Of a DNA stretch of 30,018 bases, positions 7,638 through 15,630 are shown one piece after another. The notes below the pieces were generated by a model. It saw only the letters and a list, made by a program, of their open reading frames with translations, did not search any database and was not told where the DNA came from. Source of the stretch: CAYZAW01 sp964476505 (GTDB lineage Bacteria > Bacillota > Clostridia > Christensenellales > CAG-138); assembly GCA_964476505.1 (NCBI GenBank), contig CAYZAW010000029.1:1-30018 (forward strand), given 5' to 3'. The first letter of the stretch is position 1, and the number at the start of each line of letters is the position of its first letter. A program made the position numbers and the translations under genes.

Positions 7638-8743
7638 TGGAACCGGTGCGCGTTGCCATGATCACGGGTAAAATGAACGGCGGCGGGGTGGAAAAAACGC
7701 TGATGAGCTATCTGCGCGGGGTGGACCGGGCGGCGGTTTCGATCACGCTGTTGATCGACGAAGACTCCAAACAGATTCCAACAGAAGAAATAGCCCGCTG
7801 TAAGGCGGATTACATCCTGATTCCCCCCTATCAAAGGCCTGTTTCGTATCACAGGTTCCTGTACCGGCTGTTCCGGGAAAAACAGTATGATGCCGTGCAT
7901 GCGCATATCAATACGCTGTGCGTGTTTCCCCTTTTTGCGGCGTGGCGGGCGCGTGTTCCAATAAGAATAGTGCACAACCATAGCACAGCAGGCAAAGGCG
8001 AGTGGGCAAAGAATATGTTGAAATATGCACTACGGCCATTTGCTAAAGCTTTTGCCACGCACTGCTGCGCCTGCTCAGATTATGCGGGACATTGGATGTT
8101 TGGACAAGCAAACTTTCAAGTGATGCCAAATCAAATTGACTTTGATTATTCAAACTATGCCTTTGACCCTGCCCTGCGTAAACGTACGCGAGAGGAATTT
8201 GGTATCGGCAATGAGCTTGTTATCGGGGTAGTGGGCAGATTCACACGACAAAAGAACCAAATGTTTGCTCTGGATGTTTTAAAAGAGGTAAAAAAGCGTT
8301 GCCCGTTGGCAAGGATCCTTTTTGTAGGCGACGGACCGATGCTAGACGAAGTGAGAGAACAAGCTCGATATAGAGAACTAAGCAATTCCGTCATTTTTGC
8401 CGGGTTACAAAATGATATGCGCCGTATGTATAGTGCTATGGATGTATTGCTGATGCCCTCGCTTTATGAGGGATATCCGCTTGTTGCGCAGGAGGCGGTC
8501 GCATCCGGGCTTAATGTTGTGTGCTCAATCAATGTACCGGAGGAAGCAAACAAACTTAACGGGACTATGACGTTTTTGTCGTTAGACGCGCCAACGGCTT
8601 CCTGGGCAGACTGCGTACTTACGCACAGCAACGTAAAAAGCAGAGACGCGGGACAATATGTACAAGCGGCTGGGTATAATGCAAAAAAAACCGCACAGGC
8701 ATTGACCTTATGGTACGAGACCTTACAGGAGGGCGTGTTATGA
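7637..8743 (+). CDS. GT4-type glycosyltransferase
   Basis: A retaining GT-B glycosyltransferase of 368 residues that should add one sugar to the lipid-linked repeat unit. The N-terminal half has the glycine loop ITGKMNGGGVEKTLMSYLRG and VHAHINT; the C-terminal half has GVVGRFTRQKNQ, LFVGDGPMLDEV and the E-x7-E nucleotide-sugar motif (MPSLYEGYPLVAQEAVASG). The start overlaps the gmhA stop (TGATG); GTG 7634 is an alternative. The first 330 bases share the GC-rich style of the heptose genes, while the rest is visibly AT-richer, suggesting a recombination joint inside the gene. Sugar specificity is not readable; this is the best heptosyltransferase candidate here. Confidence 0.85.
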   Translation: MEPVRVAMITGKMNGGGVEKTLMSYLRGVDRAAVSITLLIDEDSKQIPTEEIARCKADYILIPPYQRPVSYHRFLYRLFREKQYDAVHAHINTLCVFPLFAAWRARVPIRIVHNHSTAGKGEWAKNMLKYALRPFAKAFATHCCACSDYAGHWMFGQANFQVMPNQIDFDYSNYAFDPALRKRTREEFGIGNELVIGVVGRFTRQKNQMFALDVLKEVKKRCPLARILFVGDGPMLDEVREQARYRELSNSVIFAGLQNDMRRMYSAMDVLLMPSLYEGYPLVAQEAVASGLNVVCSINVPEEANKLNGTMTFLSLDAPTASWADCVLTHSNVKSRDAGQYVQAAGYNAKKTAQALTLWYETLQEGVL

Positions 8744-9930
8744 AATCAGTGGGGGTGGTTGCAAACCATCGTACCATCAATTACGGCACAATGCTGCAAG
8801 CATTTGCAATGCAAAGGGCCATAGAAAAACTAGGTTACAGGGCTGAAACGATCGATATAACAGGAATCTCCAAAGAAATTACTCGCAAGAAGCTGGCATA
8901 TTTCAATTCGCAAATGACGAAAAAGGATCTCATTAACGCAAAACTGCCAACTGTGCGAAAAACAATACGCAGATGGTGGAATAAGAGTTATGCGAGAAAT
9001 ATCGCAATCCGCGAGGCGGCATTTCGGGTATTTCGCGAAAAGAATTTTCCAATGTCTGAACAGCGCATGGGAAGAGCGGCGTTAACGGAGCTGGCAAGAG
9101 GATATGAAACCGTGTTGATCGGAAGCGATCAAGTTTGGCTGCCCTCGAATATTGCAGCGGATATCACAACACTGTCTTTTGTGCCGGCAGAAATCAACAA
9201 GGTTGCCTACGCTTCGAGCTTTGGGGTTTCTATGCTCCCGGCTTCACAAGAAAAAACGGCAGAAACGTTTTTAGGCAGGATGGACCATTTATCCGTTCGA
9301 GAACAATCCGGCAAAGAAATAATCCAACGGCTTGCCGGTCGCGAGGCATCCGTTGTTTGCGATCCTTCCATGTTGTTCGACAGCACGCAATGGGACGTAA
9401 TGCTTCCGCCCAAAAAGCATGCGAATGCGCCATACATTTTCTGCTATTTCCTTGGTAACAACCCATGGCAAAGAGCTTTGGTAAAGCAATTCAGCAAGCA
9501 GAGAGGGCTTCCTATTGCCATGCCTATGCATATGGATGATTTCATTCGTTCGGATGAATGCTTTGCAGATAACGCATTATACGATTTAGGGCCGGAAGGA
9601 TTTTTAGACCAAATCCGCAACGCAAGTTTCATATTTACGGATTCCTTCCACGGCACTGTGTTTTCGATCTTGTACCAGAAAAGCTTTTTTACATTTAATA
9701 GGTTTTCACAGGATGCGGTATTGTCTACCAATACGCGGATAGAATCGCTGTTTTCTATTGTTGGTTTAAAAGAACGGCATATATTATCTGCCGTGGAAAC
9801 TTCTTATTTCTCGGAAATAACAACGGATTATTTCGCGCCATTAGAAAAACTACAAGCTTTTAGGCAGCAGTCGTGGGAATACCTAGAAAAAGCGCTTGCC
9901 GGTAAATGCGAAATGGATGGTCGATTATGA
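8740..9930 (+). CDS. Polysaccharide pyruvyl transferase family protein
   Basis: Probably adds a pyruvate ketal to a sugar of the repeat unit, using phosphoenolpyruvate. The 396-residue product has features of the family: NYGTMLQAFAMQRAIEKLGY at the N terminus, YETVLIGSDQVW in the middle, and FTDSFHGTVFSILYQKSF near the C terminus, the conserved region of the PEP-binding half. The ATG forms an ATGA overlap with the previous stop, with GGAGG upstream. It is followed directly by an Fe-S protein of the F420-hydrogenase-beta type, a pair often found together in clostridial and Bacteroides polysaccharide loci. Distant homologues with other activities exist, so the exact reaction is inferred. Confidence 0.85.
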   Translation: MKSVGVVANHRTINYGTMLQAFAMQRAIEKLGYRAETIDITGISKEITRKKLAYFNSQMTKKDLINAKLPTVRKTIRRWWNKSYARNIAIREAAFRVFREKNFPMSEQRMGRAALTELARGYETVLIGSDQVWLPSNIAADITTLSFVPAEINKVAYASSFGVSMLPASQEKTAETFLGRMDHLSVREQSGKEIIQRLAGREASVVCDPSMLFDSTQWDVMLPPKKHANAPYIFCYFLGNNPWQRALVKQFSKQRGLPIAMPMHMDDFIRSDECFADNALYDLGPEGFLDQIRNASFIFTDSFHGTVFSILYQKSFFTFNRFSQDAVLSTNTRIESLFSIVGLKERHILSAVETSYFSEITTDYFAPLEKLQAFRQQSWEYLEKALAGKCEMDGRL

Positions 9931-11120
9931 TACATATTACAGAAAAAAGCATGTGCTGTGGCTGCGGAGCGTGTGCGCAGATATGTGTTTCCGGATGTAT
10001 CAGTATGAAGCCGGATGAGGAGGGGTTCCTTTATCCGCATGTAAATGGAGCAGATTGTGTGCAGTGCGGCTTATGCGAGCATTCATGCCCCATATTGCGT
10101 GCAGTGCCTGAAAAAGAAAGGCCGCAGAAGGCTTATCTGGTACAACATAGAAACGAGCAGATCCGCATGGAAAGCACATCAGGCGGGGCATTTACAGCCA
10201 TTGCCCAATCAATACTCGCTGAAGGCGGCGTTGTGTTTGGCGCAGCGTTCGATGACCGCTTTCATGTAAGGCATGTTTGCATAGAAAGCTCGGATACACT
10301 TTTCCTTCTGCGTGGCAGTAAATATGTGCAAAGTGAAATCGGCAATACTTTTGCGCAGGCGAGGGAACATCTGGATAAGGGAAAATGGGTCTGCTTTTCG
10401 GGAACACCTTGCCAAATTGAAGGGCTGTTGTCCTTTTTGGGCAAAGCTTATGAACGATTGATAACGGTTGACGTTGTGTGCCGTGCGGTTCCGTCACCTC
10501 TTGTTTGGGAAAAATACGTAGGTTTACAGGCTAAAACCGGAAGGATTCAAAAAATCAAATTTCGAGATAAGGAGTCATATGGGTATGACTATTCACAATT
10601 ATCTTTGCAGTATAAGGACGGGACAGTGATCAAACAGGGTATCGACAGCGACCCCTTCCTTCGGGCATTCTTTTCTAACATCTGCAGCAGACCTTCCTGT
10701 TACACATGCCGTTTTAAAAAGCGGTTTCGGGAAAGTGATATAACAATGTGGGACTGCTTTACTATTGGTCAGTATGAAAAGCAGATGGATGACGATCAGG
10801 GAACGACGAGGGTGCTGACACATTCAAAGCAAGGGGAAGCCTGTCTTGAGAATGCACTCATGAATTTGAGATATGCGAAACGGTCACCGGATGATATTTG
10901 TAAAGATGTGCGGGAAATGTATCGGTCAATAGAGCAAAATCCGCTTCGTGCCGCGTTTTTGACGGATGCCGGAAAAATAGACGCAGAAAGTTTGTTTGAT
11001 AAATACTTTGCAAGAAAACGCAGGCAGCGGATGGAAAGAAGTATTCGAATACTTTTAAGCCGTTTGCATATAGGGCAGCGTGTGAAACGCAGGATAAAAG
11101 CGATCACACAGCGCGGGTGA
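9927..11120 (+). CDS. Coenzyme F420 hydrogenase/dehydrogenase beta-subunit family Fe-S protein
   Basis: A 397-residue protein with an N-terminal two-cluster ferredoxin domain: Cys 10, 13, 16, 20 and Cys 44, 47, 50, 54 form two CxxCxxCxxxC/P sets for [4Fe-4S] clusters. The FrhB-like domain follows (TSGGAFTAIAQSIL, GSKYVQSEIG, FSGTPCQIEGLLSF) and a Cys-rich loop SRPSCYTCRFKKRFRESDITMWDCF lies near residue 255. The family name reflects archaeal enzymes; here a redox role in sugar modification or pyruvylation is more likely, because it is coupled (ATGA) to the pyruvyl transferase. No F420 pathway gene is in the window. The true reaction of these polysaccharide-linked forms is not established. Confidence 0.83.
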   Translation: MIHITEKSMCCGCGACAQICVSGCISMKPDEEGFLYPHVNGADCVQCGLCEHSCPILRAVPEKERPQKAYLVQHRNEQIRMESTSGGAFTAIAQSILAEGGVVFGAAFDDRFHVRHVCIESSDTLFLLRGSKYVQSEIGNTFAQAREHLDKGKWVCFSGTPCQIEGLLSFLGKAYERLITVDVVCRAVPSPLVWEKYVGLQAKTGRIQKIKFRDKESYGYDYSQLSLQYKDGTVIKQGIDSDPFLRAFFSNICSRPSCYTCRFKKRFRESDITMWDCFTIGQYEKQMDDDQGTTRVLTHSKQGEACLENALMNLRYAKRSPDDICKDVREMYRSIEQNPLRAAFLTDAGKIDAESLFDKYFARKRRQRMERSIRILLSRLHIGQRVKRRIKAITQRG

Positions 11121-11196
11121 AGCTATCTGTGCGGTTTCATGTGGAATCTCATGTGCTGCCTGTTATATTAAGTTGCAGAAAGGTAGGATAACGGCT

Positions 11197-11955
11197 ATGG
11201 AAAGCAGCCTCATTCCTAAAACGATCCATTACTGTTGGTTTGGCGGGAAGCCAATGAGCAAACTGAACAGGGACTGTATTAACAGTTGGAAAGAACACTG
11301 CCCGGACTATGAAATCGTAGAGTGGAACGAGCATAACTTTAACTTGGCGTACAACCAGTATAGCCAGCAGGCGTATGCAAACAAAAAATATGCGTTTGTA
11401 TCAGATGTAGCTAGACTGGTAACGGTCTATGAGCACGGTGGGTTCTATTTTGACTTGGATGTTGAGTTGCTTTGCTCCATTGATGCGCTGCGGCAGCACG
11501 GTGCATACTTTGGCTCGGCACATTATGTGGAGTATAACAATCTGGTGAACACAGGAGTGGGCTTTGGTGCACAAAAAGGCAGCGACATTCTTCGCCGCCT
11601 GCTTCAAGATTATGAAGCCAGAGCCTTTGTGTTGCCTAACGGAGCGTTGGATCTTACGGGCTGCGCCAGAATCAATGCCAAATGCTTTGCAGATGCAGGC
11701 TTTCAGCGCTGCGGCAATACAATTCAGTACTTGCAGGATATTGTGGTTTATCCACCGGAGTGGTTCGCGCCAAAGCGTTTAGCAAAGGGTGGGTTCGAGG
11801 TAACAGATAACACCTGTTCCATCCATCACGGAGAAGCCACCTGGTACCCCAAAGGCAGAAAGCTGTTGAAAAAAGCCAAGCGCTTCACAAAATATCTGCT
11901 GGGGGAGCAGGCGGGCGAACAAATTGCAAAACTGCTTATGAACGGAAGGATGTAA
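11197..11955 (+). CDS. GT32-like glycosyltransferase (DXD sugar-binding family), copy 1
   Basis: Probably transfers a sugar in the cytoplasm to the growing lipid-linked oligosaccharide. The 252-residue product starts IPKTIHYCWFGGKPMS and carries WKEHCPDYEIVEWNE, KYAFVSDVARL, EHGGFYFDLDVE (the DXD metal/nucleotide-sugar motif) and a C-terminal IHHGEATW. These are hallmarks of the Gly_transf_sug/GT32 group related to capsular sugar transferases. ATG 11197 follows AGGTAGGA by eight bases; an in-frame TTG at 11173 is less likely. It follows a 76-base gap, the widest in the operon. It is clearly paralogous to the next gene. Confidence 0.85.
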   Translation: MESSLIPKTIHYCWFGGKPMSKLNRDCINSWKEHCPDYEIVEWNEHNFNLAYNQYSQQAYANKKYAFVSDVARLVTVYEHGGFYFDLDVELLCSIDALRQHGAYFGSAHYVEYNNLVNTGVGFGAQKGSDILRRLLQDYEARAFVLPNGALDLTGCARINAKCFADAGFQRCGNTIQYLQDIVVYPPEWFAPKRLAKGGFEVTDNTCSIHHGEATWYPKGRKLLKKAKRFTKYLLGEQAGEQIAKLLMNGRM

Positions 11956-11958
11956 AAC

Positions 11959-12729
11959 ATGATACCAAACACTATTCATTACTGCTGGTTTGGAAAACAC
12001 AAAATGAATCGTTTACAGCAACACTGCGTGGATAGCTGGAAAAGATACTGTCCGGATTATGATATTGTTGAGTGGAACGAGAACAACTTTGATGTTGCAC
12101 TCAACGCGTATGTCCGTCAAGCGTATGCGTGTAAAAAATACGCATTTGTATCGGATGTGGCTCGCCTGAAGATAATCCACGAGCACGGCGGCTTTTATTT
12201 TGACAACGATGTCGAAATCATTCGTCCTCTGGACGACCTTCGGCAGCATCAGGCATTCTTTGGAATGGAGCCGCCGGGAAATTATGGGCTGCAGGTAGCT
12301 ACTGGGCTGGGATTTGGCGCGATAAAGGGGAATCCGATCGTATCTGCTATGCTCTCTGGGTATAACGAGATGGAGTTTTTGCTGCCAAACGGAGAACAGA
12401 ATATGACCGCCTGCCCCAGAATTAACACAAGCGTGTTGCTTGAGAAGGGATTTATGCCAGAGCTATGCGCCAATCAGGTCGTAGAAGGCGCGGTCCTGTA
12501 CACGCCGGAATGGTTCAGCCCGGAACTGACGGCTTTCGGCGCAAGAACAACCAAAAACACGTATACTATTCATTACTATAACGGCTCATGGAAGCCGGCA
12601 AAAACCAGACTGTACGAACGGGCGATCCGCTTATCAAAAAACCTGTTTAGTGACAGTACGCTGCAGCAAATAAAAGTATGGAAGCATAAAATCAACAGAA
12701 AATCCCCTGATGGGTCGCAACGAGCATGA
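11959..12729 (+). CDS. GT32-like glycosyltransferase (DXD sugar-binding family), copy 2
   Basis: A 256-residue paralogue of the preceding gene, with the same order of motifs: IPNTIHYCWFG, CPDYDIVEWNENNFD, KKYAFVSDVARL, EHGGFYFDNDVE (DXD) and a C-terminal IHYYNGSW. The N-terminal 95 residues are very similar between the copies, while the central part (about 95-200) differs more, which fits divergence in acceptor or donor choice. It starts three bases after the previous stop and ends in an ATGA overlap with the polymerase. Specificity is unknown. Confidence 0.85.
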   Translation: MIPNTIHYCWFGKHKMNRLQQHCVDSWKRYCPDYDIVEWNENNFDVALNAYVRQAYACKKYAFVSDVARLKIIHEHGGFYFDNDVEIIRPLDDLRQHQAFFGMEPPGNYGLQVATGLGFGAIKGNPIVSAMLSGYNEMEFLLPNGEQNMTACPRINTSVLLEKGFMPELCANQVVEGAVLYTPEWFSPELTAFGARTTKNTYTIHYYNGSWKPAKTRLYERAIRLSKNLFSDSTLQQIKVWKHKINRKSPDGSQRA

Positions 12730-13964
12730 GGATGGCTGCTGCCATATATCCAAAGCGAACAGGGCGCGGTTATCGAAGGCTGGGATATACGTTGTTGCTT
12801 TTGCCTTATCTTAAACCGGCTTCTTTTAATTATATTGCGCCGCTCTTGGAGAAAGTATGCAATATATCTATGCTGATTGCTGTTGCCATCATCATAGTAT
12901 TGTATCTCTTTTCTCTTCTAAAGGGCATGAGAGTAAGCGGGATTTTCGCAGGCATTTTGCTGTACGAGATTACACTGCTGTTGTCTACTGTTTATCGCGG
13001 TGGGGATTACATAGGATGCATTACTGCGGCGGTAAGAACGGTTAGTATGTGCATGTTGATCGAGATAATGCTAAGAGACGATCCAGGGCTTTGTTTGGAT
13101 GTGCTTCTTCCTCCGCTGGAGTTTCTTGTATATGCAAATTTGTTGACGATGCTGCTGTTTCCTAACGGGATGTATCAAGAGTGGCATTATATTTGGAACA
13201 GTGGTGACTGCTGGCTGCTGGGGTTTGATAATACGCATATCTGCTTTATCCTGCCAGCCATCACAGTGTCTTTCCTGCACACCTATTATTATAAGAACAA
13301 GGCTATTAGCATAAGAAATTGGCTGTTGTTACTGGCGTCCTATACCAGCGTATTGCTTCGGTGGTCTGCAACATCGGTGGTGGGGTTAATCATTCTGGGG
13401 ATATACATCTTCATTCCGCGATTGTTCAAAAGGACAGGTGTATTCAACATTCGTAACTATATCCTAATAAACGCCGGGCTTTTTATTGCCATTGTATTGC
13501 TGCGGTTACAAGATCACTTTGCATTTTTCATCCAAGATTTTCTAGGGAAAAGCCTGACATTTACCGGAAGAACGTTTGTTTGGGACAACAGCATAAGCTG
13601 GATCATGACAAAACCATGGCTCGGCAGCGGCGTGGAATCCAGCGAAAAGGTTTTTAACGCAATAGGACAGGTGAATTCCCATAATCAATATTTATGGGAC
13701 TTATACAGGGGCGGTGTTGCGAGATTCGGTTGTTTGGTATCTATATTGGTTCTTGCTGCCAAGCAGTTAATGAAGTTTCGAAAGATAAAAGCAGCACAGC
13801 TTCTATCTGTGAGCTTGTTATGCGTACTGGTAATGTGGCAGTTTGAAGCATTTGGCACGATTTTGATTTTCCTTCTTATTATGCTTGCATATTATGTGGA
13901 AGAACTGCTTCCCCAAGCAGATGCTTTACAAACAGAGAAAGTCGAAAACTATGCAGATGCCTAA
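12726..13964 (+). CDS. wzy: Wzy-type polysaccharide polymerase (O-antigen ligase-like)
   Basis: A 412-residue integral membrane protein with roughly ten or more hydrophobic segments and a large outer loop (about residues 270-330) containing TGRTFVWDNSISWIMTKPWLGSG and NSHNQYLWDLYRGG. The latter resembles the H-x-x-x-x-x-x-x-GG pattern of the Wzy_C/O-antigen ligase family. Position just before a Wzx flippase and after the glycosyltransferases supports polymerase over ligase. The start is the ATGA overlap with the previous stop. It probably joins repeat units on the outer face of the membrane. Sequence is among the most AT-rich of the operon (a hand-counted line at 13441-13500 is 35% GC). Confidence 0.8.
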   Translation: MRMAAAIYPKRTGRGYRRLGYTLLLLPYLKPASFNYIAPLLEKVCNISMLIAVAIIIVLYLFSLLKGMRVSGIFAGILLYEITLLLSTVYRGGDYIGCITAAVRTVSMCMLIEIMLRDDPGLCLDVLLPPLEFLVYANLLTMLLFPNGMYQEWHYIWNSGDCWLLGFDNTHICFILPAITVSFLHTYYYKNKAISIRNWLLLLASYTSVLLRWSATSVVGLIILGIYIFIPRLFKRTGVFNIRNYILINAGLFIAIVLLRLQDHFAFFIQDFLGKSLTFTGRTFVWDNSISWIMTKPWLGSGVESSEKVFNAIGQVNSHNQYLWDLYRGGVARFGCLVSILVLAAKQLMKFRKIKAAQLLSVSLLCVLVMWQFEAFGTILIFLLIMLAYYVEELLPQADALQTEKVENYADA

Positions 13965-15489
13965 TAACACACGCACCTCTTATACCGTCCGAAACATCCG
14001 CTTTGCCCTTATAGGGCAGGCAGCTGCGCTGCTAGTTAGCTTTATTGCCCGCCGTGTGTTTTTGCAGGTGCTTGGCGGGGAGTATTTGGGAATCAACGGG
14101 CTGTTCGACAACATCCTAAAGCTTCTTTCCTTAGCAGAGCTGGGGGTAGGTGCTGCGATCACGTTCAGCTTATATCAACCGTTAGCTGCTAATAACCGGG
14201 AACAGATTGCCGTGCTGATGGGGCTGTATCGGAAAACGTATGCGATTATTGGGACAGCTGTATGCATAATAGGGTTTGCGCTTACTCCCTTTTTATCATC
14301 CTTAGTTAAGGATATGCCGTCTATTCCAAGTATCCGGCTGATCTATTTGCTGTTTGTGGCGAACTCTGCCTTATCATACTTTTTTGCGTATAAGCGGTCG
14401 CTGCTCATTGCCGATCAAAAGCGGTATCTTGCCACGCTTTACCGCTACGGATGCTTTTGCGTTTTATCGGTGTTGCAAATCGCGCTTTTGCTTGTTACGC
14501 GAAACTACCTGCTGTATTTGCTGCTGCAGCTTTTCTTTACGCTTGCCGAGAATCTGCTGATCTCCCGAAAGGCAAATGTGCTGTATCCATATATCCGCAA
14601 ACCTTCTTTTAAAAAACTGGACGCAAAGACCTACAGTGTTATTAAGCACAATGTGTTTGCTATGGTGTTTCATAAAATCGGCGGTGTAGTGGTGGCGGGA
14701 ACGGACAGCGTACTGCTTTCGCGCTTAGTAGGGCTTTTAGCGGTAGGGGTTTACTCGAATTACTATTTAGTTACTAACGCACTGAATACTATATATAATT
14801 TGTTGTATCAGTCTGTTACGGCAAGTATTGGTAACTTAGGCGTTGAAGCGGACGAGGACAAGCTAACAGATGTGTTCTGGAAAATGGATTTTTTCACTGC
14901 TTGGCTCCAAGGGTTTACTTTTGTATGCCTAATCAACCTGTTCAATCCGTTTATTTCGCTTTGGGTGGGAAAAGAATATCTGTTTCCGTTTCCGGTAGTG
15001 CTAGCGATCTCTGTCAGCTTTTACCTAACGGGGATGCGAAAAAGTGTTCTGACATTTCGCGATGCGCTAGGACTTTACTGGCATGACCGTTATAAACCCG
15101 TTTTCGAATCGATTATCAATCTTGGCGTTTCCATATGGCTGGGCATAGAACTCGGTGCAGTGGGAGTTTTTATCGGAACGATTATCAGCACGCTTGTTAC
15201 ATGCTTTTGGGTGGAGCCCTATGTGTTGTTTCATTATGGGCTGCACCGAAGCGTCTGGCTATACTTTAAACGATATCTGCTGTATTTGGCAGTAACGGGA
15301 TTTGCTGCAGCGGTAACGTACGCGTGCTGCTGTTTTGTTCCATCGGATGGCGTACTATATTTCCTGCTTCGCACAGGTATTTGCATTTGCGTACCAAACG
15401 GTATCTATCTGCTGGTATTTTATAAAACAAAAGCATTCCGGTATTTTGTATCATTAATAAAGCGAAAAGTGTTTAGCATCCCATCATAG
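13951..15489 (+). CDS. wzx: Wzx-type lipid-linked oligosaccharide flippase
   Basis: A 512-residue membrane protein of the MATE/Wzx exporter superfamily with about 12-14 hydrophobic segments. It has typical N-terminal features: RNIRFALIGQAAALLVSFIARRVFLQVLGGEYLGINGLFDNILKLLSLAELGVGAAI. It should move the undecaprenyl-linked repeat unit across the membrane. The ATG at 13951 (or 13957) lies 14 bases inside the wzy end; an upstream in-frame ATG at 13885 only extends back into wzy. It is the last gene of the operon and is followed by a strong hairpin at 15573-15610. Confidence 0.85.
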   Translation: MQMPNNTRTSYTVRNIRFALIGQAAALLVSFIARRVFLQVLGGEYLGINGLFDNILKLLSLAELGVGAAITFSLYQPLAANNREQIAVLMGLYRKTYAIIGTAVCIIGFALTPFLSSLVKDMPSIPSIRLIYLLFVANSALSYFFAYKRSLLIADQKRYLATLYRYGCFCVLSVLQIALLLVTRNYLLYLLLQLFFTLAENLLISRKANVLYPYIRKPSFKKLDAKTYSVIKHNVFAMVFHKIGGVVVAGTDSVLLSRLVGLLAVGVYSNYYLVTNALNTIYNLLYQSVTASIGNLGVEADEDKLTDVFWKMDFFTAWLQGFTFVCLINLFNPFISLWVGKEYLFPFPVVLAISVSFYLTGMRKSVLTFRDALGLYWHDRYKPVFESIINLGVSIWLGIELGAVGVFIGTIISTLVTCFWVEPYVLFHYGLHRSVWLYFKRYLLYLAVTGFAAAVTYACCCFVPSDGVLYFLLRTGICICVPNGIYLLVFYKTKAFRYFVSLIKRKVFSIPS

Positions 15490-15572
15490 AAGGTAGTCTA
15501 TTTAAGAGAAATCCGTTTTTCACATAGTCTGCATAGCGTATTGCCTTTTGCTCGGTGTAATTAGGTAAGGTC

Positions 15573-15610
15573 AGGTCAGGGCTTCGTCCATTCGGACGAA
15601 GCCCTGACCT
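15573..15610. terminator. Perfect 17-bp hairpin between convergent genes
   Basis: The arms 15573-15589 and 15594-15610 are perfectly complementary around a 4-base loop (ATTC). It sits 83 bases after wzx and 20 bases before the end of the convergent hydrolase gene, so a bidirectional terminator is likely. T-tracts on either side are poor, so termination strength is uncertain. The left edge carries a short tandem AGGTC-AGGTC duplication (15564-15577 region). Confidence 0.7.
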
Positions 15611-15630
15611 TATTAGAAAGGAAGTACTGT

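Noticed and set aside
9927..11120. A true F420-dependent hydrogenase or dehydrogenase
   Set aside because: No other F420 or hydrogenase subunit is present and the context is glycan synthesis; only the family name suggests F420.
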